DNA of 64,000 nt from Paraphysoderma sedebokerense (lineage: Eukaryota; Blastocladiomycota; Physodermatomycetes; Physodermatales; Physodermataceae), in NCBI GenBank assembly GCA_025602915.1, contig JAHLJZ010000069.1, forward strand, positions 62,001 to 126,000, read 5' to 3'. Position numbers and translations under genes: made by a program. This document shows, piece after piece, positions 58,855 to 64,000 of the stretch (the stretch's first letter is position 1; each line of letters opens with the position of its first letter). A model generated the notes under the pieces. The model worked only from the letters and a program-made list of their open reading frames with translations. It did not search any database and was not told the origin of the DNA.

Positions 58855-60307
58855 TTACTGTTGTACTTTATTCTTGGACACCCCTCTCATGAGCAAAAAT
58901 ACGATCAAAGTGTATCGATCTAATTGGTCTTTAATCATGAAGAGCAAAGCTTGTGACAACACAGCCTTCGTTATTTGAGCTTGCATTCCCTGAATCCAGA
59001 AATAACGGAACGGTTAGACAGGGAAAACTCTCGTCACGAGGAGACTGAATAGAGAGGAGGGATCAAAGGGATGTGAAATCGAACCTTATACCACCCGAAA
59101 AATCCATCTGATTTTAATACTTTTGATAAAACGTCAATGGCACCTTTGTATTTGTATCGCGGGTCGTTGGCTAATTCCACGGGAGGTTTCCATTGGAGTC
59201 TTACTTTTGCCATGATGTACGGGTAGGTAATCACTGTTGCCTGTTGTTGGTATAGGAAACGTGAGAGTCAGAGGTGGAAGTCAGAGTCCACGAGTGATGA
59301 AATGAGAATAACGAACGTACCAGGGTTTTCGAAGTTGCACCGATTAAGAATACTTGCCAGGATGTTAACGAGTTCAAGTTACCCTTTTTCATGACCCACT
59401 TTTTCAATGGTTCGAATAATCCATATGTAATAGCTGGATTAATTACCAACACTAAACTCGGTTTTAATCCTTTCCATAATGCTCTCCATCCTTCTTTGTT
59501 TACTATATCCCACCAAGTATCTACAAAACTCATTCTGCGTTTTTTACTCGTCGTTTGTTGTCTCGTTACTACAACAGATACCGGAATCGTCGTCAACTGA
59601 GACAACGCACCGGCAAGGGCACCAATGAGTAGTTCAGTCGCTGTTGTTAAGTTGGTTGAATTTAATCGACGAATAGTACTTGATCGGAGAAAAGTGTAGT
59701 AGTAGAAGTAAGTGAAATTAGAGGAGAATGTTCCAAGGAGACCAGCTGGGAGTCCGGCGTAAAGTCCAGCTAGACCTTCGTTTTGGAAGATTTTGGTGAA
59801 TGCATCATATGTTGAGTTGTAATTCGGTAGGTCATTTTCATCCAAAATTTCAACAGCGTTGGGTGAAGAAGACCGTTTAGAGGAGGTTGAAGATACATGG
59901 TTTGTTTGCGAAGTCTGTTTCTGTGGTGCTACTGTCGGAAGAGATGAAGATGATTGAACTTGTAGCCTTGTTTTGATACTGTATCGGATAATTAAATTCA
60001 AATGAGTTTACGGATATATGGTTCAATTCGAGTGAAGGGGCAGTCGAAACCAAATAGATACAGAGATACAAATGAAAACAGAGAACTGTCAATATATGTT
60101 GCTTTCATCCTTTCTTGCCTTACTGAGTTGTCTACAGTTTGCGCTCGAAAATATCATAACTTCGACGGCTTAAATATTCCAAATACCAAAGATTAATGAA
60201 TACAAAACGCACATATCAAGGGGATAAGTTATCGTCAGAGCCAGTAACGCACCTCCAGCGCCGGAGAGGGCATGTCCTATGGGCGGTAGTTGTTCTTTCG
60301 CAGACAT
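58855..60307 (-). CDS. Mitochondrial-carrier family protein, PMP34/ANT1-like (peroxisomal)
   Basis: Six-helix carrier, probably moving adenine nucleotides or CoA-type cofactors across the peroxisomal membrane. It starts MSAKEQLPPIGHALSGAGGA. Repeat 1 ends TITYPLDIIKTRLQVQ, the PxD/KxR signature split by an intron. A Ser-rich insert then precedes FTKIFQNEGLAGLYAGLPAG. Repeat 2 has ELLIGALAGALSQLTTIPVS, with the signature altered to TIPVSVVVTRQQ, then GWRALWKGLKPSLVLVINPA. Repeat 3 has FLIGATSKTLATVITYPYIM with AKVRLQ, then GFFGWYKGMQAQITKAVLSQ and LLFMIKDQL. The motifs NPAITYGLFEPLKKW and TYPYIMAKVRLQ are typical of PMP34/ANT1. Four exons at least. Confidence 0.85.
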
Positions 60308-61457
60308 TCTATTGTAATGCTACTCCTGGCACTAAGACAAATGATAATGTTGCAAAGAAAACAAAAATGTAGTCGAAAACGAAAGCAGATGTGTTGAGCC
60401 AAAGTCGTTAATTAAAGCCACTTGAAATTCAACCAATTTCTGCCTGCATCACCCGCGACGATTGTCTGGATTTTTCATGCTCAGCGAAAAGATGGAGTTA
60501 TTCCGTTAACGTCCGGCAGTGTAAAGAGATACTTAGTTTGTGGTACTGGCGGGCATTTAATTAATAATTTCTAGAGTATCTATACACACAAACAGTCCTA
60601 AGTACACAATGAAAGTAAAAAGAGCAAAAGCCACCACTTACACGAAAATTCGGTGCCTTGCATTTGCACTCTGAAGTCCACCTACAAATGACAATCGACG
60701 CAAATGTTTTTAATAGTTTCCAATATACTGCACTTGGAGATAAAAATATATAGTTTGTCAAACACAGTCGAATTACGACTTATCAGTGTGATTTTCAGTT
60801 ATTGCTCCGCTAAATGAATAAGATTTAAGATTGACCGGTTTCCTTCTGGTTTCCACGGCAATCGTTTTATGTATCTAAATTCTCTCTATAGAATGCTTTT
60901 TCTCACTCGAAAGTTTATATGACGTCGTTTGGCCGTGCTTTGGGCGAATTAAAGTTGACATGTGCATTTCGGGTAATTCGTTAACAGTTAGGAATGAATG
61001 CGGTACATATACAGTGTTGATTTCAATCCTATCTCTAAATATATTTTATTTTATAATATCTATGGCATTAAATGGCCATATAAAGCGGCCTGCAGTATTC
61101 ATTTTTTCCAAATCCATTCAGTGGACATTTTTAGAGTGTGAGAGTGTTCCGGACTCCGGTCATCGATGATCAAATGGATTCCGTTACACTGCTAATATGC
61201 TATGTATAATACGCATTGCTTTTGTCTCTCATATTCTACTCTTTATAATGGAACTCTAGTTTTGTTTAAAAAGCAAATTCCCACAAAGATCAACGCGCTC
61301 GGTCCGCATTGATTTGGCGTTCTCTGGCGTTCCCTCTCATCTGCAAAGAGCATACATTGTCATCTTCAGCACACAATCCATTCTTATTATTATCACAATC
61401 ATTTATATTTAAGATCCTCTCACAATGCTATCAAGGAACCATTTCGCTTTTCCAGCT
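60308..61457. other. Divergent intergenic region, 1.15 kb
   Basis: Promoter side of the carrier gene and 5' region of the last gene, whose first exon probably lies here. One minus-strand acceptor/donor pair near 60640-60690 may mark a spliced 5' UTR of the carrier. No complete gene recognised. Confidence 0.45.
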
Positions 61458-63720
61458 CCACCCCGTTTGTCGAACCAACGACATCGGACACGTCGTATTC
61501 ACCCCCTCTACAACAGACATCGTCGGCGTCCACGGCAGAAAGTGTGTCTGATCATCGGTTTGGGCTCGTTTTTAAGATCAATTCGATTTTAGAGATTGCC
61601 AATTCAGGGTATCGCTTGCTAGAAGTATACCCTCAGAATAGTTCGGCCGAATCGATCGTTAAATTTAAAGCCGCTAAAAAGGACAGCGAAGAGGAATTCA
61701 ACGGCTTCTTTATCTCTCCAAACGAGGATGGAGAATATGTCGGCGTCCCTTCAAATTTTGCAAAAACCTTCACCCGTATCTACGAAGCACAAGCGCAACG
61801 TCCAAATCATTTAAAATGCTTTCCAAGAGTAAGTAAGCGAGCCGTAGTGACTATCTTATATCTCAAACAAACTCCTAGTCCTGACCCACTTTCATCCTGT
61901 AGATCATTTTGCTCCAAACAAAAACTAACGGCACATGCCTCGTTTTATTCGAAAAAACCAGACCTTTAATCGATAAAGTAATTTCCATTATATGCTCATT
62001 CAAAAAGATTGTATCTCATTATTTTGTTTGCAGTTCGAAGCAGTGTCCGCAATAACGAAAATCAATGATGAATTAGGGTGGCTTGGCCTGGTCCCCGACT
62101 CCTATTTAGACGCTGATAACATATTCGTCACTAACCTTGGCAACGATAAAATCTATATCGATCTCTTATCAGTGTCTCTAAGGCCATATCGAACGCTGGT
62201 AGACGTAAGTTTATTTGCTGTTTTAAATTGGGGGTGCCTGACTCTCCCTTCTGACAAAGTAAACATAAAGGACCATATCAACTACACCTTTATCGTTCTG
62301 CAGCTTGTATGCTTCTTCGTAACTGGGGAGAAGGTAAGGTTCCGATTTATACGACATAATGGGATTTTCTACAATTTAATAGTTTCCGAATATGTTTGTA
62401 TCGCAGTTCAACCTCGGGAGGTTCGACACTAACCTCAAGAAAAAGCTTAAAGATAATGGAGTGTCAACCAGCAATGTAGAATTGCTGGAAAACTTGTTCA
62501 AAAATATCTCACAAGGTTCTTATCACTTGTACTTGATATCTGATGCGGTTCCGTATTTAATATTTTTCGCTGTTGTTACATATTAACAATTTCATGGACA
62601 GACCCACCCGAAATCCATACACTAGCCGAACCTAAGGGTGGAATTCTTTATTGACATTTTTCAAATCCTGAACCTCAACTTATTCTTCATTCCCCATCTC
62701 TCCCACACATGTTTGATAAACTTTTATAGCTGAATTGCAATCCTTGTCGGTGTCTTCATCTATTCAAAAGGTGTTAAGTCGAGTTAAAATCACAAATGCG
62801 GATACAATCTTTTCAAATGAATGTAAGCTCTCAAAATTTGAACTGTATATTTTCATAAAAGATTTACATGAATATCTTTTAGTTTTGAATATACAGATTC
62901 TAGCTATTGAATGCAAACAGATAGAACTCCCTTGGTTTGAATTCTCCGCCTCCTCTATCGAAGATGCCGTGGTACGCACCGTTCACTTTTATTTCAATTG
63001 TCGTTCAAGAGTAACATATGTGTTCTCATTCTAGAGGCGCATCAAGGAAATATTTTCAATCGACAACAGTAAGTATCAGGAGAAGAAAGAAAATGTCTCG
63101 ATCGGCCTACCATTTGCAAGCGTCGAAGAAGCTGTTGTTTATACTCTGGAAAAGTATACAATCTTCAACATAAGTATTGTCAAAAATGGCGCCACGATCG
63201 CTACCACATTCGCTGGTAAAGTAAACAAAAGAGGTTTCAGCGGACCGTACGCCCTTGCCTTGCCTCTGTTATGGTGTTTCTCTTTTTTAAATGTGTCGTA
63301 TGTATTATGATTACTTCTACAGCTAAAATAGTCTTTTGACATTCGTCCCTCCATGGTTCAGTACCGATGTTCGGATTTATTTGCGTAAAAATAAGTATGT
63401 TGCACAATATAGCTCAAATCCTAGACTCAAGGATCCGTGCATGGCTTGGTGCGTTGGAAAACCACCAAAGGCCTATTTAAATAAATTCAGTAACATCGCT
63501 CACCAGTAAGTCTGTTCTGTATTACATATTCCTCTTAATCTACCCGCTTATCTTATTGCCGCGCTTTCTATTTCATTCTATGTCAAGGCTTCGCCACGAG
63601 GACAAAGTAATCAAGTCCACTCGTTGGGTGAGGATGGATTATCTAGACGCTTTCTACGATTTTGTTCAGAGAAAGAAACGCGAGTTGGCAGCTAGGGGCA
63701 ATCAAGGAAGCAAGAAATGA
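61458..63720 (+). CDS. Unrecognised intron-rich gene (5' end unresolved)
   Basis: No family recognised. An acceptor at 61457 (gcttttccag) opens a clean frame starting SerThrProPheValGluPro and running to about 61828. It includes LVFKINSILEIANSGYRLLE and GEYVGVPSNFAKTFTRIYEA. Later exons carry FEAVSAITKINDELGWLGLV (from 62035), ADNIFVTNLGNDKIYIDLLS, FNLGRFDTNLKKKLKDNGVS, SLSVSSSIQKVLSRVKITNA, LAIECKQIELPWFEFSASSI, NVSIGLPFASVEEAVVYTLE, FVPPWFSTDVRIYLRKNKYV and CMAWCVGKPPKAYLNKFSNI. The last exon, from 63590, has TRWVRMDYLDAFYDFVQRKK and a basic end (NQGSKK). Mixed alpha/beta composition, no membrane segment or signal peptide. At least nine exons. The initiator Met was not found in frame, so an upstream exon is missing. 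Confidence 0.65.
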
Positions 63721-64000
63721 CAGATGCCGATGGGGGATAACGAAGAAGTAGCTTAATGGTGGTGTGTAAGGATTGTCAAATTACGTTTTACGGCTTTCAC
63801 TACAAAATTGGTCTGATTTCTCAATAGACTAAACACGTATCAAGTGTTGTGTATCTTGCCCGATTATATTCTCTTTTGAAAGACAATGTTCTCTTTACTT
63901 TTTTTTCGTGATGACATGATTTAGACGGTTCTTTATTCTTCATCTGTGCTGCTTTTAAAGAGACGCTTGTGGATTTAATGCTTAGAGCCTGAGGGTTACC

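Noticed and set aside
1-64000. Transposons, retroelements, viral relics, CRISPR arrays or a biosynthetic cluster
   Set aside because: No transposase, reverse transcriptase, integrase, capsid or terminal-repeat signature and no regular spacer array were found; the genes are mostly unrelated housekeeping and membrane genes.

Overview
The window is a stretch of nuclear DNA from an intron-rich, AT-leaning eukaryote. The best reading is a zoosporic (flagellated) early-diverging fungus, for example a chytrid or blastocladiomycete. Fungal signs are a chitin-deacetylase-family protein with a hydrophobic C-terminal anchor segment, an Rtc5-type TLDc protein that begins MGQ, a DUF4436 membrane protein and Sec62. 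The flagellar sign is a clear IFT52 gene. Phylum is inference, since no rRNA or mitochondrial marker is present. Introns are short (about 50-150 nt, a few longer) with GT..AG ends, and several genes need very small exons of 6, 7, 16 and 22 nt.

Layout. 1-4.6 kb: C-terminal two thirds of a kinesin-3 (FHA and PH domains), cut by the window edge. 5.0-10.9 kb: a large ankyrin/coiled-coil protein. 11.5-13.3 kb: a CE4 polysaccharide deacetylase relative that has lost its metal-binding histidines. 14.6-17.9 kb: an RGS-domain protein and a LanC-like protein. 18.2 kb: tRNA-Ser(AGA). 18.5-24.0 kb: a Gfo/Idh/MocA oxidoreductase in about ten exons, a RING-like protein, a small one-helix protein and a seven-helix membrane protein. 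24.9-28.6 kb: IFT52 and a 15-PGDH-like SDR. 29-35 kb: a two-helix membrane protein with a proline-rich tail, DUF4436 and ribosomal protein S16. 35.6-36.6 kb: an unrecognised helical gene pieced together from phase-matched exons. 36.9-42.5 kb: a Chtop/FOP-like RGG protein, an SRA1-like protein and an FUBP-like KH protein. 43.2-46.4 kb: EMC5 and TFIIB. 46.6-49.5 kb: isoaspartyl dipeptidase facing a secreted subtilase. 51.3-55.3 kb: Rtc5-like TLDc protein and Sec62. 56.1-60.3 kb: primase large subunit and a PMP34/ANT1-like carrier. 61.5-63.7 kb: an unrecognised intron-rich gene.

The genes do not form one pathway. Housekeeping functions (translation, transcription initiation, replication priming, ER insertion through Sec62 and EMC5) lie among membrane, signalling and secreted proteins. 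A 7TM protein and an RGS protein lie about 8 kb apart, but no link between them is shown. Neighbouring genes often share short divergent promoters. Two of these promoters, and a third upstream region, hold a perfect TGACGTCA palindrome, and one divergent promoter holds three CACGTG boxes spaced one helical turn apart. No transposon, viral relic, CRISPR array or rRNA was recognised.
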